Made by a program: the position numbers and the translations under genes
Origin: Deltaproteobacteria bacterium
GTDB taxonomy: Bacteria; Bdellovibrionota_B; Oligoflexia; Oligoflexales; Bog-1112
Direction of reading: 5' to 3'
NCBI GenBank assembly: GCA_020635195.1
Contig: JACKAG010000009.1
Location: 19,421-83,420, forward strand
Length of the DNA: 64,000 bases
Notes under the pieces: generated by a model
What the model saw: only the letters and a program-made list of their open reading frames with translations
Told to the model about the DNA's origin: nothing
The model's database searches: none
Part shown: one piece after another, positions 55,201 through 63,809 of the stretch
Layout: the number at the start of each line of letters is the position of its first letter
How positions within the stretch are numbered: the first letter of the stretch is position 1

Positions 55201-55508
55201 TAAACCATGAAAATTCTTATCTGTGCTTTCAAAATGATGATCTGGGTCGTATTTACATCAGAACGGATCTGAATGCGACAATCCAGGAACAGCCTGTGGA
55301 TATGGGCTGTTCCTGGATTCCAAAATTCGGAGGGAAAAACCCTGAGACACAGACTCAGGAATCCATATATTTTATGTTTTCACCTTTCTCTGATGATGCG
55401 AAATATATACAGCCGACAGATGATGGCCATCTTAAAGTAGATACCATCAACAATACAGATAAAAATAAGATGAAAGCATCATGGCAATTGATCTTCAGCC
55501 AAGAATAA
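52299..55508 (+). CDS. Large M60-like metallopeptidase lipoprotein with AbfB-like domains at both ends
   Basis: 1069 residues. Lipoprotein signal LCLSLVLLSVSFGC. A charged, probably disordered linker (~25-150) is followed by an AbfB-like beta-trefoil unit (~170-290: IISGLAGSGISMRLADKPDYYLTY). The central part (~405-790) resembles M60/enhancin-type peptidases: MTGYYAAPGEQVTVSI and zinc site HEYGH at 677-681. A second AbfB-like unit closes the protein (~933-1069: IVKGLSGVGISFRVLNHENSYL). M60-like enzymes cleave mucin-type glycoproteins; AbfB modules bind sugars. Domain calls are from pattern recognition. Likely surface-exposed. Confidence 0.72.
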   Translation: MSDFWNGSLCLSLVLLSVSFGCQVESEKRSSLVTEHKLPHEQENAVPIEEQKIQETSEKTLLNKKIILSEIRNETFDQQGLPDIHEKNQYEIATAIAEKILPHKDDEEKISEDNKNQNISDDEENHDLKIVRSENCFSEHYDDPVQRDNIKHICGKIIYLKGYAKDSMKKFEHRGTRLYVRNTDSYVSVQPKIEIISGLAGSGISMRLADKPDYYLTYLNGLIELTQPDSRDWSLKSATWIPSFNGSRDTENGFHKFLTIESLLHPGEFLSSGSPVSIKARSNDMKMMTWEIDIIEKKNENCTTSKTYIDSATELMTTGISDTDSLNFTMEDFLTAWASCYETTNTPLLQSVKNFISAFDSHHEALFQSGKVAIVPDSMSILQRIQYEVQYWIFNKFFTRDHLEEVNGIRYRAADFFPGAVTTKARHFATVNINGNYQTPKGYTLNGQHKVIRMTGYYAAPGEQVTVSIANKYVRSGLKVMIGLHQDDYETLYKNFNRFPQVGKTFPLWTSKTIAANPFGGGIYIVLPDGSHMGEIEIKLENVVRSPFFSTLNNKRSTEEWKYDRDSSGVQWFDWESEGFMATLPVSMAKSIDDPTDILRTWTKIFEAYNYLGGRELPLFRAEYMSVDRLNPTPGSRLSAQYPLFAPYNLTPVVPKDTWWSPIRAIEQKDIDWVVLHEYGHLEHVPGLTEEEESEVHIPSVYVHENIFGHNLDEAMKKSVFQKLSLNEAAIDWMLTENFIKGIRARRDSYSHQLIYQSRGHAKWIDIARIYGWELIRSANKEFLKNTRETGIIKNIIGDDEYIRTMSKISNKNLAPLFEFWGVIPSDSLVEELSVLPKSWEAGVQILNYLQTVPSNYNGFLIYFDTMSKRITPPNGSPRYDDLKNFDFTQTYSGNLEKRIAQIIDKYYGNSLHHFTNRKLTLKSVSEESFAELSNNLTVKMVSDNKQILNNFEIVKGLSGVGISFRVLNHENSYLCFQNDDLGRIYIRTDLNATIQEQPVDMGCSWIPKFGGKNPETQTQESIYFMFSPFSDDAKYIQPTDDGHLKVDTINNTDKNKMKASWQLIFSQE

Positions 55509-55620
55509 AACAGATCTGACATCCCTGATATCCAATCTATAAAAAAACTTTCCGGATCACTGTTTTTATGATAATTACTACCGGTTTTCGTATATATCTT
55601 TTCAGATGAAAGACCCGTAG

Positions 55621-56319
55621 ATGAAAGTGTTATTCTCAATATTGTTTATGATTTCATCAATATACCCAACTTTCGGAGGAGAAATCATTCCACCAAGAGT
55701 CGGAGAAAACCCCATCGGGATTGCTGCAAAGAATGGTCACCTGAAAGCTGTCCAGCTACTCACCGAAAACATCGAATATCCAAATCATATAAATAATGTC
55801 GGAAAGCCCGCTCTCCATACAGCAGCAGAACATGGTCAGTTAGATATCGTAAAATATCTCCTCACAACAGGTGCAGATATTAATCAGCGTGACAGAGAAG
55901 GACAAACACCCCTCTATGTGGCGGCCTACTATAGACACTTAAATGTCGTGAGATATCTTATCAAAATGAATGCAGATATTAATCAGCCTGATATCGAGGG
56001 CGAAACGCCCCTCCATACACTGGCAGAAAGTAATAATGTTGAGATCATAAAAGATCTCATCGCAGCAGGAGCAGATGTTAAGCAGCCTGATAACCACGGC
56101 GAAACCCCACTCCATGCAGCTACAAAGTGGGGGCGAACAAATATCGTACTCGTTCTGCTCGAGGCTGGGGCCGATGCAAATCAGACTGGCTATCGATTGA
56201 GTCCCCTGGACTGGGCGATATCACAAGGAGATCCAGACCTTATAAGAATTTTGCAGACTCATAACGAGCAAGATGAAGACTCTCAGCTTTCCTCTCCTAA
56301 ACGCAGAAAAAAATCTTAA
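55621..56319 (+). CDS. Secreted ankyrin-repeat protein
   Basis: 232 residues. Signal peptide MKVLFSILFMISSIYPTFGG, then six ankyrin repeats (NPIGIAAKNGHLKAVQLL; PALHTAAEHGQLDIVKYLL; TPLYVAAYYRHLNVVRYLI; TPLHTLAESNNVEIIKDLI; TPLHAATKWGRTNIVLVLL; final half repeat) and a short basic tail. No enzyme domain. Probably a periplasmic or secreted binding protein. It follows the M60-like gene by 112 bases. Similar in plan to the ankyrin protein at 1.6 kb but only about two-thirds as long. Confidence 0.87.
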   Translation: MKVLFSILFMISSIYPTFGGEIIPPRVGENPIGIAAKNGHLKAVQLLTENIEYPNHINNVGKPALHTAAEHGQLDIVKYLLTTGADINQRDREGQTPLYVAAYYRHLNVVRYLIKMNADINQPDIEGETPLHTLAESNNVEIIKDLIAAGADVKQPDNHGETPLHAATKWGRTNIVLVLLEAGADANQTGYRLSPLDWAISQGDPDLIRILQTHNEQDEDSQLSSPKRRKKS

Positions 56320-56345
56320 TCTCATGGCATTCAGGAAAATCTCTT

Positions 56346-56942
56346 TTAATGCAGCCATCGGTTCTGTGACTTTACCGGGTGATGCTCCTGTACCCAGGAG
56401 GCATTGTCACAATCCTCGGAATTCACCAGATCCAGAGCATATCGCCAGATTTTCTCATATTCCATGTTAAAGAGGATATCTTTGTCCAAAGAAGTCGGAA
56501 TCCAGAAACCTCGTTCACACTCGTCTTCAAGCTGACCTGGGCCCCATCCGGCATAACCAATCATCATTCTGAAAGGATAAAGCACTCCATGGTCATAACC
56601 TCCGACCCGATGAACCATTTTTATCAGGGCATCCTGCGATGTGGAAAGTGAAATACCAGGAGCTATTTTCTCTTCAGGTGAAGCTGACTCCTGATTATGC
56701 AGAATAAATGCAGAACTTGAATCAACAGGGCCCGCATACCAGACCGGAATTCCATCAGGTATCTTCAGTTCTCCGGGATCTACGACATCCCTGAGGTACA
56801 TGTGACTTTTATTATTGATCACAAAGCCAAACGCGCCAGATTCATCGGATTCAATCAGGAGTATGACAGAACAGCGAAATTCGGGATCATTTAATAACGG
56901 TGATGCCACCAGAAGGAGGGGAAGTTGATCTTTTAGTCCCAT
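56346..56942 (-). CDS. YqgE/AlgH family protein
   Basis: 198 residues (frame includes a further Met at 56945; GGGAGG lies upstream). Family signatures: LLVASPLLNDPEFRCSVILLIE near the start, GAFGFVINN, YAGPVDSSSAFILH, and IGYAGWGPGQLEDE, the hallmark. Widespread in proteobacteria, no firm biochemical role. Converges on the ankyrin gene, 26 bases apart. Confidence 0.95.
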   Translation of the reverse strand: MGLKDQLPLLLVASPLLNDPEFRCSVILLIESDESGAFGFVINNKSHMYLRDVVDPGELKIPDGIPVWYAGPVDSSSAFILHNQESASPEEKIAPGISLSTSQDALIKMVHRVGGYDHGVLYPFRMMIGYAGWGPGQLEDECERGFWIPTSLDKDILFNMEYEKIWRYALDLVNSEDCDNASWVQEHHPVKSQNRWLH

Positions 56943-57036
56943 CATGCGCCTCCCGTAGCAGCTCGATATCGCGCGTGATCTATGTTTTCTGATCCGGCTG
57001 CTGTATGAGTATGCGGATCAGAAAAACAGATCTCCG

Positions 57037-59013
57037 TTATTTTTGAAACCACCTTTCAACTATTTTCCCGCAGACTTGCTCTGGGGTAAAACCATATTTT
57101 TTTTCCAGCTCATGCGCAGGGGCACTTGCTCCAAAATGATTCAGGCCAATAGCCAGCCCATCCATCCCGATGAAGCGTTCCCATCCCGCAGAGGAACCTG
57201 CTTCAATAGAAACTCGCCGGTGACATGCCCTGGTCATAATGGCATCCTGCCATGCCTGATCCTGCTCAGCAAACAGCTCCCAGCAGGGAAGGGAAATCAC
57301 CCGAACGAATGTGCAATGCTTTTTTTCTTCCAGTAAAGTAGCTGTCTTCAGGGCAAGAGACACTTCACTGCCTGTCGCAAAAATAATCAGATCGCAGGGC
57401 TGATCTGCCGCTCCGCGAACAATCCAGCCTCCTCTGACCGCATCCCGGATACGATCAGCCTGCACTGGAAGATATTCCGTTTTTTGTCGGCTCAGACAAA
57501 TCGAGGAAGGGGCCTGCACAGACGCTGCCACTTGCATCATAAGCTCAGTTTCTCCTGGATCTGCCGGACGCATCACATAATGATCAGGAATAGCCCTCAG
57601 ACTCATCAGCTGCTCAACCGGTTGATGAGTCGGCCCATCTTCACCAAGATAAAAAGAATCATGGCTGAATTCATGAATCACCCTGCATTTCTGAATCGAT
57701 CCAAGCCTCAACGCAGGTCTGGAATAATCAGAAAAAGCCAGAAACGTTGCATCAAATGGTAAAAGGCCCCCATGTAAGGCTATCCCATTCGTGATGGCTG
57801 ACATTGGGAACTCACGAACACCAAAACATAAATTCCTGCCCCCGGGAGAATCTTTCTGAAAATCTCCGACTATACTGGCAAATCCTTCTGTCATATTAGA
57901 AGGTTCGAGGTCTGCACTGCCGCCAATCAACGAGGGGATGTCTGCTGCCCAAGCTTCCAGAATCTGACCAAATGCCTGCCGTGTCGCTATAGAAGCAGAC
58001 TCATTCCATTTAACAGATGGAAAAGATATTTTCGTAGATTCGAATAAGTTCAGATAAAGCGTATCAAATGCCGTATCCTGACGGCAGGCGGCCAGATTCT
58101 GATCCCATTTACGGACTTCATCTCTCAGAGAATCATGCCGCGCACAGAAAAAATCCTGAGCAGTTTCCGGAAACCAGAAATCCTCTCCATCCGGAATTCC
58201 GAATGATCGCTTAGTTTCTGTCCGTTCTTTCTCAGGCAATGGAGCTCCATGTGTGCCATGCATCCCTTCCATGGTAACAGCTCCCTTAGCCATGACAGAC
58301 TCTCCAACGATCAGACATGGTTTGTCTGTAATCTTCAGAGCCTTCTGAATCGCTTCCCGCAACTCCCTGTGATCATGGCCGTTAACTTTCAGGACCTCCC
58401 AGCCGAAGCCCTTAAAAATATGGGTTTCATCATCGGATGTACTACGATTGATTTTTCCGGATATCTGGGTTCTGTTTTTGTCGTAATACCAGATCAGATT
58501 ACCCAGCCCAAGGTGGCCCGCGTAAGAGGCTGAGGCTAAAGTAATTCCTTCCTGTAAACAACCATCACCCAGAAGAACCCATGTGTTATAAGAAAAAAGA
58601 TCCGGGTTAAGTCGGGCTGCAAGGTGCCGGGCCGCAATGGCAAAACCAACGGACATGCCGCAGCCCTGTCCCAGAGGCCCTGTCGTGCACTCTACTCCAG
58701 GAGTTACAGTATTTTCAGGGTGCCCGGGGGTCCGGGAGCCGAGCTGCCGGAAAGAGCGCAGGTCATCCCGCTCCAACCATCCACGGGCGTAAAGCAGCGC
58801 ATAAAGCAACATTGATTCATGCCCGGCACTGAGAATAAACCTGTCCCGACCCAACCATTTTGGGTTATCCGGATCAAATTTCAGGTAATCTCTGAAAAGC
58901 AGGTAAGCAAAATCCATGCTCGACATGGCACCACCTGGATGGCCGGAACGGGCATAGTGAACTCCATCAATAACCAGTCCTTTGAGCAGGTTTATGATAT
59001 TATGATCATCCAA
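57037..59013 (-). CDS. tkt: Transketolase
   Basis: 658 residues (typical ~660). TPP-binding GDGCLQEG..(21)..YDKN in the first domain, DVVSHPGHP-equivalent SRTPGHPENTV, ITNGIALHGGLLPF and the pyrimidine domain (EDGPTHQPVEQL), then the C-terminal domain (IIFATGSEVSLAL). Moves two-carbon ketol units in the pentose phosphate pathway. GGAGGG precedes the ATG. The leader upstream carries a stable hairpin. Confidence 0.97.
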   Translation of the reverse strand: MDDHNIINLLKGLVIDGVHYARSGHPGGAMSSMDFAYLLFRDYLKFDPDNPKWLGRDRFILSAGHESMLLYALLYARGWLERDDLRSFRQLGSRTPGHPENTVTPGVECTTGPLGQGCGMSVGFAIAARHLAARLNPDLFSYNTWVLLGDGCLQEGITLASASYAGHLGLGNLIWYYDKNRTQISGKINRSTSDDETHIFKGFGWEVLKVNGHDHRELREAIQKALKITDKPCLIVGESVMAKGAVTMEGMHGTHGAPLPEKERTETKRSFGIPDGEDFWFPETAQDFFCARHDSLRDEVRKWDQNLAACRQDTAFDTLYLNLFESTKISFPSVKWNESASIATRQAFGQILEAWAADIPSLIGGSADLEPSNMTEGFASIVGDFQKDSPGGRNLCFGVREFPMSAITNGIALHGGLLPFDATFLAFSDYSRPALRLGSIQKCRVIHEFSHDSFYLGEDGPTHQPVEQLMSLRAIPDHYVMRPADPGETELMMQVAASVQAPSSICLSRQKTEYLPVQADRIRDAVRGGWIVRGAADQPCDLIIFATGSEVSLALKTATLLEEKKHCTFVRVISLPCWELFAEQDQAWQDAIMTRACHRRVSIEAGSSAGWERFIGMDGLAIGLNHFGASAPAHELEKKYGFTPEQVCGKIVERWFQK

Positions 59014-59063
59014 AAGAAACCCTCCGATGAAGAGGCGCGCACATCAGATAACGCGCTGGTTGC

Positions 59064-59089
59064 GCCTGCGGGGCAGCCCCACAGCAGGC
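59064..59089 (-). promoter_or_regulatory. GC-rich hairpin in the tkt leader
   Basis: GCCTGC (59064-59069) pairs with GCAGGC (59084-59089), and inside it GGGG (59070-59073) pairs with CCCC (59077-59080). About 50 bases upstream of the tkt start on its strand. It may sit in the 5' untranslated region; no T tract follows on either side. Confidence 0.45.
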
Positions 59090-59298
59090 AGAGCTTATAG
59101 CAAAGAACTTCTGAAAACCATTTGAGAATCATAAAACGGAAGATACAAAAATATTCTGCTGATCGTTGAAAATATCTTGCTTTTAATTCAGAACAGAAGC
59201 AAAAAGATCTGTTCTCCGGTTTTATGAAACCCTCAGCTTATGCTGGATCGTCCGGAAAAAATACCTATCCATCATGATTCAGAAGACAGGCCAGATTT

Positions 59299-61173
59299 AT
59301 GAGAAGAAATGATATCAGAAACTTATGCATCATCGCTCATGTCGACCACGGCAAAACAACGCTTGTCGATGGCTTATTGCAACAGAGCGGCTCCTTTTCC
59401 GATCACGAAACTCTTGTTGAAAGAGTGATGGATTCAAATGATCTGGAGCGGGAACGTGGTATCACTATTCTGGCAAAAAATACTTCTGTTTACTATCAGG
59501 GGACCAAACTTAATATTGTAGACACCCCTGGGCATGCCGACTTTGGTGGAGAGGTCGAACGGATCCTCGGAACTGTGGATGGTGCTGTACTACTCGTGGA
59601 TGCTGTAGAAGGTCCATTACCGCAGACACGTTTCGTCCTTGAGAAAGCTCTGGCTAAAGGCCATAAGATTATCCTCTGCATTAACAAAGTGGACCGCAGT
59701 GAGGTCCGTGATGATCTGAGCCGCGTTCATGATGTCATCGACAAAACCTTTGATCTTTTTGTTGAATTGGGAGCAACAGAGGAACAGTGTGAGTTTCCCA
59801 TCGTCTATGCCTGCGCAAGAGAAGGCTGGTGCACATCTGCTGAAGGTGAAATCAGCGATTATCTCAGCGGCCAGAAAAAAGGAACCCTACAGCCACTCTT
59901 TGAGTTAATCCTGAGCCATATTTCAGCACCGGATGTGGATCTTGAGGCAGAATTTCGCATGCAGCTATCCAGCCTGAGCTGGTCGGATTACGTTGGTCAG
60001 CTGGTGATTGGTCGTATAGTCAGCGGTAAAATTAAAAAAAACCAGCAGATTTTCTGTCTTGGGCACAACCCTCAAACAGGCTCTGCAACTGTTAATCAGT
60101 TCTCTGTCAGCCACCTTTATCAGTATGAAGGACTAAAGCAGACAGAAGTCAGCGAACTCTCTGCGGGAGACATCGGGATCATCGCCGGGTGCTCTGATGT
60201 CTACATTGGGGACACCCTGGCAGGGTCCTCTGATTGCGAACCTTTTCCCCGCATCGCAGTGGATGCTCCGACCCTTCGAATGACCTTTACGATCAATACA
60301 GGGCCATTTTCAGGAAAAGATGGCGATGCGGTTCAGTCCCGAAAACTAAAAGACCGCTTGCTCCGGGAATGCCGCGCAAATGTTGCTCTTGGTTTTGAAG
60401 AGGGGGATACTTCCGAGCAATTTTATCTCCTTGGACGTGGAGAACTTCAGTTCGCCATTCTCATCGAAACCATGCGAAGAGAGGGGCTGGAGTTCATGGT
60501 AGGACGCCCTGTTGTGATGCTCCAGGAAGACGAACAAGGCCGGAAGATGGAACCGATTGAAACGGCCGTCCTTGACCTACCCGAAATATACAGCGGAGAT
60601 GTAACCCAGCTGTTTCAGAACAGAAAAGGAATTCTGGCTGCATATGCACAGCTTTCGGACAGCAGAGTTCGCCTGAGTTTTGACATTCCTACAAGGGGGC
60701 TGATCGGTATCCGCAGCCGCTATCTGACCCTGACCAAAGGAGAGGGTTTATTCAGCTCAAGACTTAAGGAATATCAGCCGTTTAAAGGGGATCTTATGAT
60801 CCGTAAAAATGGGACACTGATTTCCGATCGGACAGGGAAAACAACCGATTATGCTCTGGCTTCGCTTGAGGAGCGCGGTGTTTTATTCATCAAGCCAGGA
60901 ACAGAGGTCTATGAAGGGATGATTATCGGGGAATGCAGCAGGGAAAATGACATGAATGTTAATCCTGTTCGCCCCAAGAAACTGACGAATGTTCGCTCTG
61001 TAACATCAGATGGTCTGATCATTTTATCCGGAACCCGTGATATGTCACTGGAGCAATGTATAGAATGGATTGATGAAGATGAGTGGATTGAGTGCACACC
61101 TCTCCATATCAGACTCAGAAAGAAAGTACTGGCTGCCAATCAAAGGTCTGTCATCCGATCCAGAAAAAAATAA
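59299..61173 (+). CDS. typA: Translational GTPase TypA/BipA
   Basis: 624 residues (usual ~605-615). G1 AHVDHGKTTL, G2 region ERERGITI, G3 DTPGHADF, G4 NKVD; the C-terminal half has GRGELQFAILIETMRREGLEF and PTRGLIGIRSRYLTLTKGEG, specific to TypA. Ribosome-binding GTPase linked to stress and ribosome assembly. Divergent from tkt. A strong terminator follows. Confidence 0.97.
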   Translation: MRRNDIRNLCIIAHVDHGKTTLVDGLLQQSGSFSDHETLVERVMDSNDLERERGITILAKNTSVYYQGTKLNIVDTPGHADFGGEVERILGTVDGAVLLVDAVEGPLPQTRFVLEKALAKGHKIILCINKVDRSEVRDDLSRVHDVIDKTFDLFVELGATEEQCEFPIVYACAREGWCTSAEGEISDYLSGQKKGTLQPLFELILSHISAPDVDLEAEFRMQLSSLSWSDYVGQLVIGRIVSGKIKKNQQIFCLGHNPQTGSATVNQFSVSHLYQYEGLKQTEVSELSAGDIGIIAGCSDVYIGDTLAGSSDCEPFPRIAVDAPTLRMTFTINTGPFSGKDGDAVQSRKLKDRLLRECRANVALGFEEGDTSEQFYLLGRGELQFAILIETMRREGLEFMVGRPVVMLQEDEQGRKMEPIETAVLDLPEIYSGDVTQLFQNRKGILAAYAQLSDSRVRLSFDIPTRGLIGIRSRYLTLTKGEGLFSSRLKEYQPFKGDLMIRKNGTLISDRTGKTTDYALASLEERGVLFIKPGTEVYEGMIIGECSRENDMNVNPVRPKKLTNVRSVTSDGLIILSGTRDMSLEQCIEWIDEDEWIECTPLHIRLRKKVLAANQRSVIRSRKK

Positions 61174-61207
61174 TGCCTGTATCAGCATAAAGCAATCTAT
61201 ACGAAGA

Positions 61208-61242
61208 AGGTCCGCTATGCCTTGAGCAAGCGGACCTTTTTC
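61208..61242 (+). terminator. Rho-independent terminator after typA
   Basis: AGGTCCGCT (61208-61216) pairs with AGCGGACCT (61229-61237), followed by TTTTT. Perfect 9-bp stem. Confidence 0.9.
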
Positions 61243-61272
61243 TTACCCGATGTGTTGCAGTTACGATTTTGT

Positions 61273-62550
61273 TTATCGGGAAGCAGAATCGGATGAAATC
61301 AATGTTTTCCATTGTGATGGTAGTCTGACATCGCTTGTATTTCTTTCTTCTTTTTCATTATATGGCCCAAAATGTTTATTCATATATTCTTTTGCATTAA
61401 TGAGAGCCTTTTTTGCCACTTCCGATAGTTTTTCCTGATGGTCTATCTTTTCTGATGTTTCCCGGATGTTCTCCTGTAGTGACTCTCTTTTTTCATGGAG
61501 TTTCTTAAGAAGAGAGTCACGTTCTTCTTTTTGAAGATCCATATTGAATTTGTCGGCAGATCCGGAACTGAGGCTCATCACTTCTTTCTCTGTTTGTTTT
61601 AGTTCTTCCTTTTCCCTTTCAACTGATTTGCGAAGGCCGTCTTTTTCATCGGAGGTCTTTTTTTCGAGATACTGACCGACTGCAATTTTTGCACGAAAAT
61701 ACTGCTTTGCATTATCAAATGCCTTTTGAATAGATGAATCTTCCTGCGTAACAGAAGATCCCTGTATTTCGTTAATATCAGAATAGGGGTTTTCAGAGCG
61801 CCGATCTCCGGAGCTCTGAACCGGAGTTTTTGTCATCCGGTCTCTGATATTTTCCGGAGTCACAGCGGTTATAAACGACTTACTATCTCCAAGTTTCTCC
61901 TCACTGCAATTATACGCTGCCTGATAAAATCCGGGACAGATGTAGTCAACGAGCAAGCTATTATCCTTTATCCGGACTTTTCCGTCCGGATTATCTGGCC
62001 GGTACGTCATATAGCCCATAGAACTGCTTTCTGCCCCAGAAGAATCCTGACATTGTATATGGTACACAACCATCATTTCACAACGTTGCATCCAGGATGG
62101 TATACTCTGTGCCCTCCTACTATACAGATTCAGAGTTCCCGGACCATTCACCGGCAGAGCAATCTCGAACTGTCCCGCAACTGCCTGTGTTCCACCTTGT
62201 TTTTCCGGCTCTGGTTTATACCAGACGGAGGGACCCGCTTTTTTCATTTCTGTTCCCATAGATGACAGAAAAATCTCCTGCACAGGAGCAGCTGTCAGAT
62301 CAACCAGATCAGAGGCTTCCATTTTTATCTGAAAAGTGTCTGTTAGCATGACAGACATCTGATCTGCTGTGACTGCATTGGCCTCGGCACTTTCAGCGAT
62401 CGCCTCAACAGAAGCGACCGGATTTGCCGCAGCCATCACATGATTCTTAATGGCCGTTTTTTCACCAGGAGTTCTGATCATCCCATCATGGGCTGACCCA
62501 CACCCCACCACTAACGTACAGATTGTCATCCATTCGACATACTTCATCAT
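61273..62550 (-). CDS. Lipoprotein, paralogue of the one at 16906-17988
   Basis: 425 residues. Lipoprotein signal MTICTLVVGC. Central domain with VVYHIQCQD, GFYQAAYNCSEEKLGDSKS and PYSDINEIQ, all matching in order the lipoprotein at 16.9 kb, then a long coiled-coil tail (ESLQENIRETSEKIDHQEKL) ending in a polar C-terminus. Function unknown. Lies between typA (convergent) and ribA (same strand, upstream). The ATG has no strong ribosome binding site. Confidence 0.75.
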   Translation of the reverse strand: MMKYVEWMTICTLVVGCGSAHDGMIRTPGEKTAIKNHVMAAANPVASVEAIAESAEANAVTADQMSVMLTDTFQIKMEASDLVDLTAAPVQEIFLSSMGTEMKKAGPSVWYKPEPEKQGGTQAVAGQFEIALPVNGPGTLNLYSRRAQSIPSWMQRCEMMVVYHIQCQDSSGAESSSMGYMTYRPDNPDGKVRIKDNSLLVDYICPGFYQAAYNCSEEKLGDSKSFITAVTPENIRDRMTKTPVQSSGDRRSENPYSDINEIQGSSVTQEDSSIQKAFDNAKQYFRAKIAVGQYLEKKTSDEKDGLRKSVEREKEELKQTEKEVMSLSSGSADKFNMDLQKEERDSLLKKLHEKRESLQENIRETSEKIDHQEKLSEVAKKALINAKEYMNKHFGPYNEKEERNTSDVRLPSQWKTLISSDSASR

Positions 62551-62694
62551 CGAAAAACCCGATTATTGATTCTGTTCAAAAAATTCAAAGTCGTGATTAT
62601 CTGTTCGGAAAGGGAGCATGAAGCACAATTTATTTCTGTAACATTATGATAAAAAACGGAAAACAAGCTTTATTTTTTAAATCCATGATCTCCA

Positions 62695-63387
62695 TCAGGA
62701 GGAGCTTTTTGAGGCTAACCCCTCTGGGGCATCCGGAAACATCCTGTCCAGAGAATGACCCATTTTGTGATATTTAGTTCTCAGGTATTCAGAATTATGA
62801 ACATTTGGTCTGGTTATAGAAGGGACTACTTCTATAACATCGATACCGGCATCTCTTAAGCTATTTATTTTATCCGGATTATTTGTGTTCAGTCGGACTT
62901 TTCTGATATTCAGGTCCTTCAGAATCAGGACTGCATAAGAAAAGTCCCGAAGATCATCCTTAAAACCCAAAGCTGTATTTGCCTGAACTGTATCCAGACC
63001 TTCTTTTTCCTGAAGACCATACGCAAGAATTTTATTTCCTAAACCGATTCCACGCCCTTCCTGACGCAGATAAATCACCAGACCATGTCCTTCCCGGGAA
63101 ATGATCTTCAGTGCTTTATCCAGCTGATCTTTACAATCACATTTCTGAGAGGAAAGGACTTCTCCTGTAAAACACTCAGAATGAATACGAAGGAAAACTG
63201 ACTCTGTATTCTGAGCATGCTCCTGCCAGGTTCCTGACAGCCCCCTGGAGATAACGACAGCCTCGGATTGTTCCGGACCACAACGATAGACAGCAACATC
63301 AAAATCCCCGAACAAGGTAGGAAGGCGGGATTCAGAAAAACGCGTTACAGTTGTTTTTTTATCCATATTTTCTGTTACATGTTCCAT
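62695..63387 (-). CDS. ribA: GTP cyclohydrolase II
   Basis: 230 residues. Zinc-binding RIHSECFTGEVLSSQKCDCKDQL, catalytic RQEGRGIGL, and LGFKDDLRDF. Opens GTP to start riboflavin synthesis. The stand-alone form without a fused RibB domain. Met 63366 is an alternative start; neither has a strong ribosome binding site. No other rib gene is in the window. Confidence 0.95.
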   Translation of the reverse strand: MEHVTENMDKKTTVTRFSESRLPTLFGDFDVAVYRCGPEQSEAVVISRGLSGTWQEHAQNTESVFLRIHSECFTGEVLSSQKCDCKDQLDKALKIISREGHGLVIYLRQEGRGIGLGNKILAYGLQEKEGLDTVQANTALGFKDDLRDFSYAVLILKDLNIRKVRLNTNNPDKINSLRDAGIDVIEVVPSITRPNVHNSEYLRTKYHKMGHSLDRMFPDAPEGLASKSSS

Positions 63388-63454
63388 ATGACATCACTAT
63401 CTGTTCTGCCAGGTTTTCTGCTGCATCACTCTGGAGCAACAGGGGATCGCTCGG

Positions 63455-63478
63455 AGCCCGGAAATCCTCTGCCGGGCT
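63455..63478. promoter_or_regulatory. Hairpin between ribA and tRNA-Leu
   Basis: AGCCCGG (63455-63461) and CCGGGCT (63472-63478) pair perfectly around 10 bases. It lies about 70 bases upstream of the ribA start. It does not match the FMN riboswitch consensus and has no T tract. Confidence 0.4.
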
Positions 63479-63580
63479 GATAAAATCTTAACTCTTATCT
63501 TCTCTGGAGAAAATTTGTCAACGAGAACTTTTGCTTATACGAGAGGCTGAATCCCGCCTTCTCCTGATTTTATTCATAAG

Positions 63581-63608
63581 TTGACAGTGGCTCCAGCTCT
63601 GATAGGCT
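63581..63608 (+). promoter_or_regulatory. Sigma-70-type promoter for tRNA-Leu
   Basis: TTGACA (63581-63586), a 16-base spacer and TAGGCT (63603-63608), ending 21 bases before the tRNA. The -35 is perfect, the -10 is weak. Confidence 0.6.
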
Positions 63609-63629
63609 GCACTTTTGCAACCTGGATGT

Positions 63630-63716
63630 GCTCAGGTGGTGGAATCGGTAGACACAAGGGACTTAAAATCCCTCGGCGCTTGCGCTGTGCGAGTTCAAGT
63701 CTCGCCCTGAGCACCA
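63630..63716 (+). tRNA. tRNA-Leu (anticodon UAA)
   Basis: 87 bases with a 7-bp acceptor stem (GCTCAGG/CCTGAGC), anticodon stem AGGGA/TCCCT and loop CTTAAAA giving anticodon TAA at 63664-63666. It has the long variable arm of class II tRNAs (CGGCGCTTGCGCTG), a T arm with GTTCAAGTC, discriminator A and an encoded CCA end. Reads UUA codons. Confidence 0.97.
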
Positions 63717-63768
63717 TATTTATTTATTTTATCAGTTAAAATTTGGATAATTGATTTGAGTGGAAATT

Positions 63769-63807
63769 AATTAGTATACGGAGTTTAAATCCGGCCAGAT
63801 ACTAATT
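63769..63807. repeat. 9-bp inverted repeat next to the partial antitoxin gene
   Basis: AATTAGTAT (63769-63777) and ATACTAATT (63799-63807) are perfect reverse complements; CGGA and TCCG inside can extend pairing. It ends 2 bases before the stop of the minus-strand gene, so it may terminate that gene. Confidence 0.5.
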
Positions 63808-63809
63808 CA

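Noticed and set aside
63388..63629. FMN riboswitch upstream of ribA
   Set aside because: Only a simple 7-bp hairpin is present; the conserved FMN-element boxes are not found on the ribA strand.
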